A stretch of 64,000 nt of DNA from Metallyticus violacea (GCA_030762175.1 CM060838.1:22624001-22688000), one strand, 5' to 3'; positions 1 through 12,771 are shown, counted from the stretch's first letter. A program made the numbers and translations. Notes: a model not told the origin generated them from the sequence alone.

Positions 1-20
1 CACCATTTTTGGTGGTCTGT

Positions 21-302
21 TATTTTTTTTTTTAACAGTTTAACGCCCGTTTTTACTACTGAGGTATCACTGGCGGTGGACACTGATGATACAAATAATA
101 AATTGGGAAAGGATAGTTTTTTAGGAAGGAAAAGTTCCAGGCCTAAGTTTAGGATACCTCCCCGACATTTGCCATTTATAAGGACTGAGGTAAACCTGAA
201 AAAAAAAAACCTCAGTCAGGGAGGACGGTCCTGGTGGGATTGGAACCCCAAACCTCTCACTCACGAGTCCGCGCCTTAATGAGCTCGGCCACCCATGGCG
301 GT
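21..302 (-). mobile_element. SINE-B, full length, nested in SINE-A
   Basis: tRNA-derived SINE on the minus strand. Read in reverse it begins ACCGCCATGGGTGGCCG, has a polymerase III B-box-like segment near 240-252, and a body with the segments CTGACTGAGGTTTTTTTT and GGGGAGGTATCC. It ends AAAACGGGCGTTAAACTG and an oligo-A tail (T-run at 22-33 on the plus strand). The same body recurs at 34691, 43637, 44048(-), 48440 and 52477(-). The 10-mer GGTGGTCTGT occurs immediately on both sides (11-20 and 303-312), an exact target-site duplication that fixes both ends. The target lies in the head of the SINE-A that continues from 303. Non-coding and non-autonomous; mobilisation by a LINE reverse transcriptase is inferred from the TSD and A-tail. 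Confidence 0.85.
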
Positions 303-563
303 GGTGGTCTGTGACTACCATACATGCCCCCTAAACCCGATTGGGTTTCAATCCCGGCGAGGATCGATGGATTTTTTTCGGGTGTAAAAATCCTTCGGAA
401 GGGAAGTAAAGCCGTGAGTACCATTTCGTACATTTACGGCACGAACAAGAACCTCAAGTTTGAAAGAAGAAGCAAAATTTACTGACCACTTCATGCCCTA
501 AATAGAATGGGAAGCTGATAACTTGTTGAAGAGCGTCTATAAATAAAACAAATAAAAAAAAAA
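303..563 (+). mobile_element. SINE-A copy 1, diverged
   Basis: Diverged copy of the commonest SINE in the window. It keeps the tRNA-like head (ACTACCATACATGCCCCCTA and GGGTTTCAATCCCGG), then GATCGATGGATTTTTTTCGG, the central CCTTCGGAAGGGAAGTAAAG, the block TACATTTACGGCACGA, and the tail AGAGCGTCTATAAATAAA followed by A-rich sequence. It lacks about 13 bp between the head and the central block relative to 29058-29346. Its 5' end is interrupted by the SINE-B at 21-302. Confidence 0.8.
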
Positions 564-1299
564 GTGATTGAAAATTTCATTTCTTGACGAATATATCCTT
601 TGAAATTTATTGTTAACATAATGCCAATTAGTTTTACTGAGAGACGGTTTTGAATTTAAGTTTTTAAAGTATATATGCAACACAATCCTCGCTCAAAACT
701 ACAGTGTTCAGTGGAATGATTGCAGCATAATGTATACCTGAATCAATATGAGGAAATTGTTAACTTACACAAATAGTACCAACTCTTTAAAATCTATCCA
801 TTGCTCAATACCTTCTTGAACACTGTCCTTACCATTAACATTTCTACAGACTCTCCAGAACTAATTGGTCCATAAACAACTATGATCTCAGTTTCTCCAT
901 AATCATCTTCTTTTCTGAAGATTCTTGGGATAAACTATACTGTATATGCTTACCTTATCTAATTCCCCTAGTATTTCATTTAAATGTATAATAAATTTAT
1001 TTTAAAAACTTAGAAATTATGAACTTCGTAAATTGCCTGTGCAGCGATGAATTCTTTATTGTGTTTTCACAAAAATCAAACGTCTTTTTTAAATTTTTGG
1101 GGAAGTTTTTGTAGCCATGAACTATAATGTTGTTCAACTTTAAACTCATGATCCTCTAGTATTGCTATACAAAATTTGATACAAATTTGAACATATTCTA
1201 AATTTAAATTTAACTTTTGAAAAGTCAAATACAATTTACATATAAGAAACATCACATATGAAGTGAGTAATAGAAATGTTATTTGTTTTTATCTCCTTC
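564..1299. other. AT-rich spacer
   Basis: No gene, known repeat or convincing exon is visible. The sequence is AT-rich with short homopolymers only. The missing 5' end of the mariner that begins near 1300 is not found here. Confidence 0.6.
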
Positions 1300-2143
1300 A
1301 GTAAACCCTGCTAATATATCTTTCTCCAACACAAGACACCAAGAAGCAAGGTTGAACCTTTCTAAAACAACAGTCCTTGCAATTATTCATCAACATTTAA
1401 ACATGAATAAGGTTAGTGCAAGATGGGTGCCTAGACTTTTTTCCTCAGTCCAAAAGCAGGAAGAAGACATCTGTTGTCAGACATTTATGGAACTCTGCTG
1501 TGGCCAGGAGAGAGAAGTCCTGCAAACCATTGTTACAGGAGATGAAAGTATGGTTCTCTACTATGATCCCTTGCCCAAAAGAAAATCAATGGAGTGGTGT
1601 AAACCTAGAGAAGCACCACCTCTAAAGGACAAGGTTACTCAGTCAACCAAGAAGATAATGGCCACAATCTTTTGGGGCTGTGAAGGAAAACTCTTCATTG
1701 ACTTCAAGGAGAGGAACACCACAGTAAATGGGAGTACTATGTTGGCCTACTGCACAGACTACGTGCTTCCATCAAAGAGAAAAGGGGAAAGCTGAGTGGT
1801 GGTGTGCGCCTTCTTCACGAGAACGCGCCTGTTCACACAGTTTTTGTTGCAAAGGAAGCTGTGAAGAAATGTGGGTTCAAGGAGATTGACCATCCACCCT
1901 ACAGCCCAGATCCAACTTCAAGTTACTATTTCCTCTTCTCAAAACTTAAAAAGAAAATTTAAATATGGTGAAGAAGTGATGGATGCTGTTTATGCCCATT
2001 TTGCAGACAAAACTTCTATTTTTAGAGCGGGGTGATTGAAATGTTAATTCAAAGATGTGAGAAGTGCATTGCAATAAAGATTAACTATATTTAAAAATGA
2101 AACATAGAAAATGGTAAGGCCGGAAACTTAATCACCTCCCTCG
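1300..2143 (+). pseudogene. mariner-like transposase fossil, 5' truncated
   Basis: Decayed mariner transposase plus its 3' terminal repeat. The open frame 1283-1795 carries RWVPRLFSSVQKQ and then VTGDESMVLYYD, which is the mariner first catalytic Asp block, and IMATIFWGCEGK. A frameshift near 1785 moves reading to RLLHENAPVHT (about 1812) and HPPYSPDPTSSYYF (about 1890), after which stops accumulate. Mariner enzymes use a DD34D triad. Here the second Asp (normally HDNA) reads Glu and the third (normally APSD) reads Tyr, so the copy is catalytically dead. The 3' end GGCCGGAAACTTAATCACCTCCCTCG (2118-2143, followed by TA) matches the terminal repeats of the element at 5295-6532. The N-terminal helix-turn-helix region and the 5' terminal repeat are missing. 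Confidence 0.85.
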
Positions 2144-2145
2144 TA

Positions 2146-3640
2146 TACAGGCGCAATCGACTTGCTTCAGCATGGCATGCGTATTTGTAGCAAAAGAATG
2201 AAAGCTCAGAGATGCATTTCCTGTCTATTCCTTAATAGTAGCAGTTTATAAACATAACGTTTACTGCATTCGTAACAATAGATGATTTCATTTAGGTGTA
2301 ATTAATTTGGGTATTTTTAGCATGATATATATTCTGAAATGCTGCTTAAAACAAGTGAGAATCCTCTTTTTTTTTTTTAAAATCAACAGAGCACACAATT
2401 TACTCTTTTTCCTCTACTGAAGTAAAATATTTAAAATCTCTGAAAAAACAAAAAACAAACTCGAACTATGTAACAACCTGATTTGACCAAAGTTCATAAT
2501 TCAGAGCATGCGCGTCGGAAGGTGCTTCCTTTAACGGAGAGAACAAGCAGCACGGACTAACACGTCGTCGCCTAGGGTTGAAAAAAGAACATTTCGTTAG
2601 CTAGACACTTCGGCTCACGTCGCGCAGTTCTCACAAAAGAAAAGGAGAAGGTAATTGAAAAATCAATGTGGCACATTTCGAGACGGAATAAAGAACAAGA
2701 GAAACGAAAGCACAGATACCTCTATTAGCCTCGTTTCTACGTGAGTAAAATGCTTATCGTTGCACATAACTGATGTTTCCAAAAAATACAAATTGAGTAC
2801 TAACCTATATTCCCTGCTCACGGATATATTTTCATAATATGTTTAATATGTGTAAGTAATTACATTTCTAAAGTTGCAGAGGTAGGTAACCTCAGAAAAG
2901 AACTGTAATAGCTGCTGTGATAAATTATTTAAAATAATGTAGTCTTTCGCAACTGGAGTTTTGAATGTTAAAATAATATATTCACGGGCTGAGAGCATAG
3001 TAGTTGTAGAATACCTAAAGGTAACGTTTCGTCACGCACTGTGGTGGACATTATCAGAGGAATAAACGATGCAATAGGTGTGAAGTTGTTATATGTAAAA
3101 GGTGAGGTGTGACAAGGAACAGTTATAGAATTTCATGCATGTAGACAGCTGCGTCGTTTATACTTCTATTAATGTTCACCATAATGTGAGACCTAATGTT
3201 AGGTCAAGACAAATATTCTATGACTACTTGATCAAGGCTTCAAAGCTCGATTGTTTTAACATTTAAAATAGGCTTTTATTTAATTCTTAAAAGGGGTACA
3301 TATATTGGCAAAATATTCTGCAAGTACGTAATTCTGTGATGTTTAGAAGTCAAAAATAAAACAAAACGGATAAAATCTATAGTAAATGATACAAATATAC
3401 TTAAACAGAACACGGAGTTATATTTTTAAGCAGCGTTACGATGAAATATTGTAGGGTATTCTGATATTTAGTTTATAAAGATCATTCAAATGAGAGCTAA
3501 GGTCGCATTTTTAGGTTGATCATAGTTATTTTTCTTCTATAAACAGTGTCTTCATTTACCTCTGAGTTAATAGACTAAGGATGATTTGTTTGTATTAGCT
3601 GAAAGTATTATTTTAAAGAATATCTTAATACGAATTTAAA
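2146..3640. other. unassigned spacer
   Basis: No recognisable gene or repeat. A slightly GC-richer patch near 2500-2650 (with GAGCATGCGCGTCGG and CACGTCGTCGCC) has no coding potential I can support. The rest is ordinary AT-rich sequence. Confidence 0.5.
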
Positions 3641-3905
3641 CATATCAAAAAGTTCCCGAACTGTTTCTGATACAAAGAAAATGCTTCATTTTTTTAATTT
3701 TCAACATCATTTCACTTGAAATGGTCTTATTGGACAACAATACATCAGTCCCAGCATTTCTGTCACCTTTGGAATGCAAATTTAAAGCCATTATTTGTAA
3801 GTACGTGTAGAAGGTCTCTAATGCAAACTTCAGACTATACGTCTGCAAAATTTCACCATCCCAGCTATTGCGGGTACAAACGATTGTGGTTAATTAATGA
3901 TCCAC
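3641..3905 (-). pseudogene. mariner 3' end fragment (second mariner lineage)
   Basis: Reading minus, about 60 codons resemble the C-terminus of a mariner transposase of the lineage also seen at 22734-23384: a FALETFYTYL segment in the place of a typical EIQ.ELLKVL segment, then degraded WQK-like codons and a shared TISSEM/TISKEM stretch. The fragment ends at 3643-3661 with ATATCAAAAAGTTCCCGAAC, which matches the TATCAAAAAGTTC core of that lineage's terminal repeat. The catalytic domain and the other end are absent. Assigned by comparison with the other copy here and family knowledge. Confidence 0.6.
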
Positions 3906-5292
3906 CCTCGTATATTTGTATTGATCATGGAACATATATATGTATATGCGAATTTTAAAAAAATGATAATATTTGAGACGTATGACAGGTGTTATGATGA
4001 AGGGTGAACATTCTGTTGTCTAAGAGCCCAAGTCCATTTGTGGTGCTAAAGGTAAGACGCAGTACCCGCATTATATTGATGTGTATTGTATAGCTCATCC
4101 ATTCTACTCTATTGTCGAAGAGTATTCATTGTTCTTGAGAATCCTTTGTCTGCTGGTCAATAATGTCCCAGTTTCGATTCTCGGTGTGTTCCTGAGGAAT
4201 GTTCTCCAAAGGAGTAGTTCTGTAAGAGGTCCACCTATGCTCTTAAGCAAAACTGGTAATCTACAATTGATTTCTGATTGGAAAAATAGCAAATATATTC
4301 TATAAATTGGATTTAAAACTGTATGATAAACACTGCGCCAAACGTGACTTCTCAATGATGCGGTCTTTTTAATACTATTTATTATTTATATGCAATTACA
4401 TACAACACAAATACAATGTTAATGCTTTTGTATACTAGCGTTCTGCTTTTTTTCTTTTTCTTCTTCTCTTACTGTTTTGGCTTACAGTTCCGCTATTACA
4501 TTGTCCATTTTTTTATTTATAAAATTTATGAAATGCAACAAAATACTTACGTTCATGTTGTCATAGCTACAAAATAACAAGTAAATGTCCCAAAAATATC
4601 AAAGAAAACAGTCAAATATACAACACAAAACAAAGCAACACGTATCAGAACATAAATACATTTCTACTTTTACCACAAATAAGTTCGTTTTCTTTGTGCA
4701 TTATAATCATTTGACACTTTTGTATATAAAATATTAATAATGTACCCCATCCTTTCCCTTTCAGTGCGGTTACATGAATTTTTGTTTGCACTATACTAAG
4801 AACATACTGGGCATGTCTTCCAGTCTGTTTTTTTTTTAATATACATTACAACTCATTTTTTAATCTTACAATGTTAGAACTCAATTGTTTGTGTTTTTAA
4901 ACAATTTTTTACTTAATGTGAATCTTCGAACTCAATTAAAAACTGCCAATATACCGTAAAACTGCTATCCGTTGAGATATTGAGGAACATCGAAATACTG
5001 GAAAGTTCAAATATTAGTGTTCAAAATATTTCTCGGAGACATCCAAAATCTGTAGGACTTTGACCTGCATCCTTCTCCAACAGCCCACGTTCCAAACGAT
5101 AGAGTACGGTATCTTGAAGTCCGCAATTATCACAGTTTGGAGACAATTTCATACCAATGCAATGCAGGACTCATTTGTAGGGAAGGTATTGATCACCAAT
5201 TGATATTACACATTCCGTTGGTAAGTGTTGAGTGCAGAATGTCGGATTTTGAACCAGATTCGGCGCCAGTTGTATACTGGGTGTTGGAGAAC
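3906..5292. other. unassigned AT-rich spacer
   Basis: No gene or classified repeat is seen. Short open frames at 4081-4305 and 5137-5376 show no recognisable domain and look like chance. Confidence 0.5.
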
Positions 5293-5294
5293 TA

Positions 5295-6532
5295 CGAGGA
5301 CAGGCTCATAAGTTTCCGGGCTAACCATTTTCTAGTTATAATAAAGACAAAAATTATATTTCGCTTTTCAATTTAGCTACCATTTATTGCAATACACTTC
5401 TCATAACTTTGAATTAACATTTCAACCCCCCCCCCAAAGTATTTTATGCAAAATGGCCGTAAACAGCGCATCACTTCTTTGTCACACTTAAATTTCCTTC
5501 CTCGAAGGTCCTTCATGAGTTTTGAAAAGAGGAAACAGTCACTGGGAGCTAGATCTGGGCTGTATGGTCGTTGGTCCAACTCCTTGAAGTCACATTTCTT
5601 CACAGTTTCCTTTGTAACAAGAGCTGTGTGACAAGGCGCGTTGCTGTGAAGAAGGCGCAAACCAATACTCAGCTTTCCTCGCGTTTTTCTCTTTGATGGA
5701 AGCACGTAGTTTGTGCATAGTACTCCCCATTTACTGTGGTGTTCCTCTCCTTGAAGTCAATGAAGACTTCATAGTTCCAAAAAGATTGTGGCCATGATCT
5801 TCTTGGTTGACTGAGTGACTTTGACTTTTAGAGGCGGTGCTTCGCCAGGCTTACATTGATTCTCTTTTGGACAAGAGATCATAGTAGAAGACTATAGTTT
5901 CATCTCCTGTAACGATGGTTTGCAGAACTTCTCTCTCGTTACTACGGCAGAGCTCCAAAAATGTCTGACAACAGATGACTCGTTGCTGTTTTTGAACTGA
6001 GGAAAGAAGTCTAGGCACCCATCTTACACTAATTTTATTCATATTTAAATGTTCGTGAATAATTCTAAGAACTGTTGTTTTAGAACAACAACTTTGAGCG
6101 GCCGTCATCCATAATTTCTCCTTCCGCAAGAGCGATGATGTTTTCAGGAGTGAGCACCTCCAAGGGCCGACCTGCACGCTCTTCCTCTCCAATGCTTTCT
6201 CGATGCATTCAAACAAAGTTTGGCCCATTCTTTTACGGTAGAATATGAGGGGGGATGCTTCCTCATATACATAGTCAATCGCTGTTTAATTTCCTTTGGA
6301 ATAAGTCCTTCTATGGTGAAGAACTTAATAACAGCTCGAAACTCCATTTTGAACATGTCACAATCTTCTACACATAGCCTTCTTTATGCAACTATGTCTG
6401 AACAACGTAACACAGCGGAGCGGAAGTTACAGCTGTAATTGTTTACTCAACAGTTGAGGTATGACACCAGGTAAGGATATTGTAAAGTCGTATCCTTATC
6501 GGCGAGGCCGGAAACTTATGGACCTACCCTCA
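5295..6532 (-). mobile_element. mariner element, both ends present
   Basis: A 1.24 kb element with imperfect terminal inverted repeats. The left end is CGAGGACAGGCTCATAAGTTTCCGG (from 5295); the right end reads TGAGGGTAGGTCCATAAGTTTCCGG on the minus strand (ending at 6532). TA lies immediately outside each end (5293-5294 and 6533-6534), the mariner target duplication. Length and structure fit full-size mariners (about 1.3 kb). The coding region between the ends is broken. It is the same subfamily as the fragment at 1300-2143. Confidence 0.9.
5373..6356 (-). pseudogene. mariner transposase pseudogene
   Basis: Starting at the Met at 6356, the N-terminal helix-turn-helix reads EFRAVIKFFTIEG ... 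PSYSTVKEWAK, a classic mariner paired-like DNA-binding start. Frameshifts follow near 6150 and again in the middle. The frame 6228-5851 gives ISVRWVPRLLSSVQKQ and VTGDETIVFYYD (first catalytic Asp). The frame 5705-5373 gives RLLHSNAPCHT, RPYSPDLAPSD (third Asp present) and a normal C-terminal EKCIAING. The second catalytic Asp is Ser (HSNA instead of HDNA). At least three frame breaks and the lost Asp make it inactive. A C10 run at 5426-5435 sits just inside the C-terminal codons. Confidence 0.9.
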
Positions 6533-6534
6533 TA

Positions 6535-9500
6535 AGTCATCTCTGAGAATAGGGGTGGGAACGGCTGCTTACTCACAAAGTATTTGCAGAACCGGCCTTT
6601 TCAAACGGATGCGGAAATCCAGGCAGCTGTGAAAGGGTCTGAGTCCGGCGTTTTTCGCTGAGAAGGTTCGGGATTGATGCAGCGTTGAGACAAATTTCTC
6701 AATGTTCGTGACGATTAAGTAGAACAGTGGCGAGGAATGCACCTATTCATAAATATACAGTTTTCATGTGTAAGATAATTTAATTAAATTAAAATAATAT
6801 AACGTAAGGTAACTTATAAATGACCCCCGTATAACATAACTAATGTAAGTACTTTAACTATATTGATATTAAGATTAGAATTAATTTCATATTTTTTATG
6901 GTTTGTTATTATATTATATTTTAATAATAAGAAATGAATTGCTTTAATTATTTTTGTCTTTTCTGTTTCTGAGGGAGTTTTTTATTTATATCGTAAGAGA
7001 AGATTCAGAATTTTTTGGATTTTATTTAAAAAAGTATTTCAACCTTATAAAATGAAAACTGTGTATGAAGATAAGTGAATTTAATCAAGAAATTGCTATA
7101 AAAGAATAATTTAATTTGTACCGTCAAGCCCTAACAACAAAGAAGCATATAAAAGAAGTGTAAGAAACTGCAACATTAAAAAGTTCCTATGCGAAATTCT
7201 TCTCTGATATCGAAAGTAGCTTCATAATTTAAGAATAGAGCAGAGAAGTACACCCTATAATAATCTAAGATTTGAAATTTAAAGCAGGAGGGAAATCTGG
7301 CCAAGAAATAAGGCTACCCGAGCTGTCTCATTATCCATCGACGCCTTTCAGCTACTCCTTGTGATTGTGAATTTCCTCTGTAATTTCCTTCCTCATTCTT
7401 CACACTTTCTCCCCCCCCCTCCCTATATAAATACAGGAACCACGTAATCCACTGAGACCAGTAAAACTCAAGACTGCACGACCCGCGATCAACTTTATAG
7501 GCGTTCTAATAAAAAGCGCACTAAAAGACTAACGTTCCGTTTTAGAACTATAAACTTATGTTTATATCCATGTATGGGATTTATAAAAGTTATTACATAG
7601 ACAACAGGTTGTTTGTAAATATCGGTTCTAATTTCCTTTGCACTTACTATTAGAAACGTTCTATTCCTATTGCAAGAAAGTCTAATATTCTTCAATGAAA
7701 AAGCAAATTTCAGTCTTTTCTTATAAGAAAGCATTCATTCATCTTCTTAAGTAGTGTGTCATGTTTTTATTTTGATACCAAACATATTAATTTCTTTGTT
7801 TTGATTGTCTCGATTTAATGGAGCTTTCAATTTCATTTTCTCTCGTATTATATTACTTCTATTTCTGCCTTTCCGTGAAATTCTCGCCAAACGCCTCCAA
7901 AAATTCATTTAGTAGGATATAATTGGAGTATATATTTGAATTAGTTTTAATTATAATATCTTTATCGCATTAAATATATTTAATTTTGATATTGCTGGTT
8001 TTCCTTTATTAATTCTATCATTTGTATCATTTTCTTGATTTCCGTCCTTAGTTATTTTGACTCCCACTTATGTGTGCTTACTTTTCCACTTTGCAAACTT
8101 AAATTTGAGCCTGGTGCTATTTCCATGTTCCATTGTTTTAGTAAAGTTGATATACAGTCTTCATTTTTCGCATTTTTCTAAAAGGTTGTGTCATAAATTC
8201 CATGTATTCATATATTCTATTAACAAATGCTCAACGGCAAATATCAGTGAATATATTATCTCCCTTATTAGCTACCATTCCAAATGTGAACGTTTATTAT
8301 TCTAAAATGTTAAAGAAATTTGAAAATGTTTCGTAAACAAACTTGGCCATAAGAACAGCATTGTCCTAATCCTGTATTAATATAAAATTTAGAAGCGGCT
8401 GAATTGTGTACTTTGATTTTGGTGTAAGATTTATCACATAAAATTGTATTCCTTGAACAATGACACTATTTATTTTAAAATTTCTTAATTTTTCTTACAA
8501 TTTTATCCATGGCACGCTGTCATATGTTTTCTTAAGTGCACAAACAACAGATATAGAGACTGCTTGACGCAATTCTCTTCACAAAAAAAAAAAAAAAAAA
8601 AAAAAAAAGTTGATCCTCCTACTTTAAAATCTGCTTGTTCTTTTATTTTTAAAGTTTGATAATCTTGTTTTAGGAAATGTTTTAATATATTAGCATACAT
8701 TCGGCATTAATAATATATAAAACAGACACAAGGTTTCATTTGATCATATATATATGCTTCACACATTTTCTTAGATATGTTGTACAGATTTCATATCAGG
8801 TTTGCATGTGTATTATGTGAAATTTAAAGCGTCATAGAAGCTGAGAAATTATATTAGAAATACAGAATATTTAACAGTGCAAATACCTTATGGGTTTCTA
8901 AATTGTACATAAAATTATGATTAGATCTACTTTGCTGTATGCTTGTGGAGACGGGAGAGCAGAACTTGAATCGAAATATTTGCACCCAACACTTTAGTCA
9001 AATGTTACAGACAATAGTTAATAAACATGTGCCTGATTTGCACATAGTTAAAAAAAATCGCAAAGTCTAAATGTAACAAAGATAAAAACAAAGTAAAAAA
9101 AATCTGAAGCTATACTCAGGCAGAGGTCAATCTGGAAACTTCCTCGAGTGTTATCAATAAAATAATTTGAAGTGATGTACAACGTTACGTTTTTTTATTT
9201 ATTTTATTGAGAAACGAGAAATCTGGAATAGCTTTTCTACAGTGAGAGACTGACAGACAATTTCGTTAACGTACTTCGTGGTGAGGGGAAGAATGTATAT
9301 GGAAAGACTTTAAGAAAATAACTATTCTGAGAAGATTTGAGGGTCCGCAGGCAAGTTGGAACATGTTTTATATCGCAAAGAAAATTTATTAGCCAAAGGT
9401 ATAAACAAAAAAATGTATATTCCCTTTAATTAAGATATAAAATGTTATATGTATGTTCTGGTATTTGTAACTTCTCTGTTTGTATATTGCTCCTGTTTCC

Positions 9501-10149
9501 AAGCGTTTGCTATAAGTCATTAATTTGTAATATTTTGGAATTTTACGCTGACACACTGATCTTCCTTAAAAAGCTGTATGCACTGATAATATTTGAAGCA
9601 GAAAAATGCCGGACAAACTATTGATCAACCGAACCCAATGTATCAGTGGAAAAACCAAGATTTTGTTCACTTGCTTTAAGCACTCGCTTATTACACCCTT
9701 ATGCTCGGTATTCACCTTAGTACTGCTGGGAGCTGGAGAGATGGTTAGTTAGAGGAGTGCTGATGCAAAGTGTCAGAGGAGTAATGAACGTATTGTAAAC
9801 AAATGCTATGATGTATTTAGAAAACATTGACCACTTACAGGCTGAAGTTAAGATGCTTAGCATTTCCTAACTTAATTCATAGACCACATATCATAAACGT
9901 GTTACTTCATATTAATTTGTCTGCTTATTTGTGTATATTAATAATAGAGATTTGTTTTTTAATTAACGGCAAGGAGAACATTTACAAAATTTGTGTTGTG
10001 GTTAATTTCACTGACGTGTGTATTTACAAATATCACAAAGGAGAGGTTGCCCCCTTCCCCAATATATAACCAAAGTCGGAGCCTGTGTTCAGGAGCGAAG
10101 AAAGAAAATGCCATAAGTGTATGTTTCAATTACGTTTTCATTTTAACTT
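6535..10149. other. unassigned AT-rich region
   Basis: About 3.6 kb without a supported gene. It contains a C9 tract at 7411-7419 and an A25 run at 8584-8608. A TATATAAATA core-promoter-like motif at about 7424-7433 follows the C-tract, but no downstream coding exon is recognisable. Short open frames (7495-7734, 8057-8305, 9442-9624, 9827-10069) have AT-driven composition and no domain. Confidence 0.5.
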
Positions 10150-10600
10150 TCCATTAACATTTCCTCTCTCTTACTAAGAGTTTTACTTTGGACCACGCAA
10201 GCTCAATGGGATTTAGTGCACACGTGTAAGTGGGCAAACTTATTTGTAATTTTAATATTTCGTCAATGCTGAACACTTTTTCTTGCCATTTATGGATCTC
10301 TATCAATAAGCAGAGTTTAGATTTTCTCGTGTCTCTTGACGAACGAGGAATGCTATTTTGCAGCCATAATTTCATCTCTTCTTTCATAGTGTATTTTAAA
10401 AAAGGTTTGTTTTCCTGAAAATTGCGGAGCATTGTCCGTAACCACAACATACACCGCTAGAAGGTAGGAAAGAAGCTGATTGTTGATCCAAAGCTCAAAG
10501 TTTCTGGAATTCGTTTGATCATGATAATCTCCCGATCTTTTGCCTGCTAGAAAAATGATAAATGAATTCTTCACAAACACCATTTTGCATGGACGACAGT
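10150..10600 (-). pseudogene. Tc1/IS630-like DDE transposase fragment
   Basis: Minus-strand remnant of a DDE superfamily transposase related to Tc1/IS630. From 10583 it reads KRSGDYHDQTNSRNFELWI then VVVTDNAPQF, matching the family block around the second catalytic Asp (DNAPYH in typical members). A frameshift near 10400 shifts to MKEEMKLWLQ and ends TCALNPIELAWSKVKLLV, the block with the third acidic residue (LNPIELxWxxxK). The N-terminal DNA-binding half and the first catalytic Asp are absent, and no terminal repeats are seen. Motif order, spacing and the terminal motif make the assignment reasonably secure; the subfamily cannot be named. Confidence 0.75.
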
Positions 10601-12099
10601 GAGACGGTTACCAAAATTCGGCTTAGTCAATATGCCTGGTTGGCTCATTTTGGCAGCATTTCTTAATTTTTAAATTATTGCCCAGTCAACAATCTTTTTA
10701 TATATATATTAAAATGAAAAATAAACTCTAGGAACAATGCAACTAAAATAATAAGTACTACAGAAGTTCTTTTTCGAATATCATATAAAATGTTGGACAT
10801 ATAAAAACTTCCTTTCACACTAAATACAATTTTTCTATACAGCAGCGTATCCCATTCTTGTCAAAAACATTCAAATTCACTTTTGTACGCTCCGGTCCCA
10901 TTTCCTGGAGTAGCTCGTCCACTTCAACCCCTTCTCTTCCTACCCTGGTAGTTCTCAACGGAACTCCGGTATAGTGGGACACACGTAAGTTTGATTGTTT
11001 CAATTTAAATTTATTGCCTCGACTTATATGCAGCTATCAATATTCTCAATTCCTCGAGCGTTACTATGCATAATTTTCCCTTTATTTCGTTGTTATGGTA
11101 CATCAATTATTTTATGTATGTATAATTAGTAGGCCAAAATAATTATATGTAATACTATACACTAACACTTAACTAAAACATGCAATTTAAAATGTCCAAC
11201 TATTCGCTATTAACATTCTGCTTTCGTTATCGCAATAAGAACGGACCACCGCATCTAAATGGATGGTGCACTTGCAGTGCGTAATGTTTTACTTGGCAGA
11301 TAAATCCCTCTCTCCCTACATACGTTGCTGGCTATCTCTCCAGCTCCCAAGCATTATATTACCTGTATATCGGAGAAAAAACTCATTTTTGTTATACAAA
11401 TATAAGAAAATCAAGATCATACATAACGATATCTGCATTACGTGCCTCACGAAAGAACTCTCTTTAAAGAATATGCAACTGGTGCCAAAATACCGAAAAG
11501 CCTGCAAAGAGCATTTTAGATTTGTTCAACAGTTTTGACCATGTTCTCCCCTTCACATTTATTATGCCTGCCGAAAAAACATATCTCAACCTTTTGGCAC
11601 AGAACTTCCAACATGTAGCGCCTATTGAAACACATTTGATGCAATAAATAGATCTTTGGAGTAGAATTAATTCATTATAAATGTTAACAAAGTTACTGTG
11701 TTTAAGCATTGAATTAAAATGGGTATGTAATCAATTTGATAAAGGCTTCAAGAAAACTCGATACTATAAATATATTACTTATGGTGATACAGCATAATAA
11801 AAGAGTTTGGATATTTATTAAAGCGTTTAAAAGACTTTTGACATCTGCCAAGGCATTTAAATTATTATCTAGTATATTTTCTCAGTAACACCGGGTAAAT
11901 TCTCTTCTACTTTTTATTTTATCAAATTTGATCTACTGCTAATACACCTGTATGATAACAATATTTGGCAGAAGGGTATTGAAAACAGATGTGGTGTAGT
12001 GAAAAAAGTCATATGACGCCTGTCTGACATAAACCTGCAGGAAATAGAGGCACGATGCGTATGTCATCTCTGGACCTGCAGAGCAAAATTAAAACTATA
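10601..12099. other. unassigned spacer
   Basis: No gene or repeat family is recognised. The overlapping short open frames on both strands at 11263-11709 look like chance in AT-rich DNA. Confidence 0.5.
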
Positions 12100-12300
12100 T
12101 AGGGTAAAGAGACCTATATCATGGATCTAAGTATAAAACAGAGGTCGGGAATAGCATGTCTTAGACTGGGAAGCATGTTTGTTGACGAGGAAGGCAGAAG
12201 GTTTTGCTCATTATGTTCGGAACCGGGTGCACATTTGGGCTAAGTGTACACAGACAGAAGATGCTAGGATAAAATTTCTCTCCGATTCATTTTTTATTTC
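12100..12300 (+). pseudogene. possible non-LTR retroelement 3' ORF remnant
   Basis: Read with one frameshift, the segment gives SGIACLRLGSMFVDEEGR, then FCSLCSEPGAHLG and KCTQTEDARIKFL. This resembles the end of some LINE polyproteins, where a conserved LRLG motif is followed by a Cys-x2-Cys...His...Cys zinc-knuckle-like cluster (CSLC...H...C). No upstream reverse transcriptase motifs are visible, and a G10 tract follows at 12308-12317. This is a short, low-complexity match and the assignment is tentative. Confidence 0.3.
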
Positions 12301-12317
12301 CAGTAGAGGGGGGGGGG

Positions 12318-12771
12318 TGGCATGTTGGGACTTAATTGTAAATTGACAAAACTGGTTAAACCTGGGGATTTTCTTAAATTAAATAAATAGTTTTAGGAAA
12401 TAGAAATCTCTATACACATTGTATATAAATAATAAGAAAAAATTATGAATCTCGGAATGATATTTGTAATGATGATTGGAATTTTATAAAACAGATTCTA
12501 GTACAGGGTAAGCAATATTCTGAGCACTGTTTCAGCGAAAAGGTATGAGTAACTGAAGCCACACAGTGAATTAACTGTAAATGCAAAACCACATTTGGTA
12601 ACAGTAAAAGTAAATATTATGATATTACAATATAGCTTTATTAGTACATTGTGCATCATAAGTAGACCAAATAAACTATCTTATGGTGTAGATCTCCCAA
12701 TAAGCCAACCCTGCTCTAACAGGAGACTCTTGCCCATCAACACTGGCTCATATAATTATCATAAGCAGCAG

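Noticed and set aside
7424..7470. TATATAAATA with a plausible start site as a host promoter
   Set aside because: TA-rich motifs are common in this sequence and no downstream exon could be recognised.
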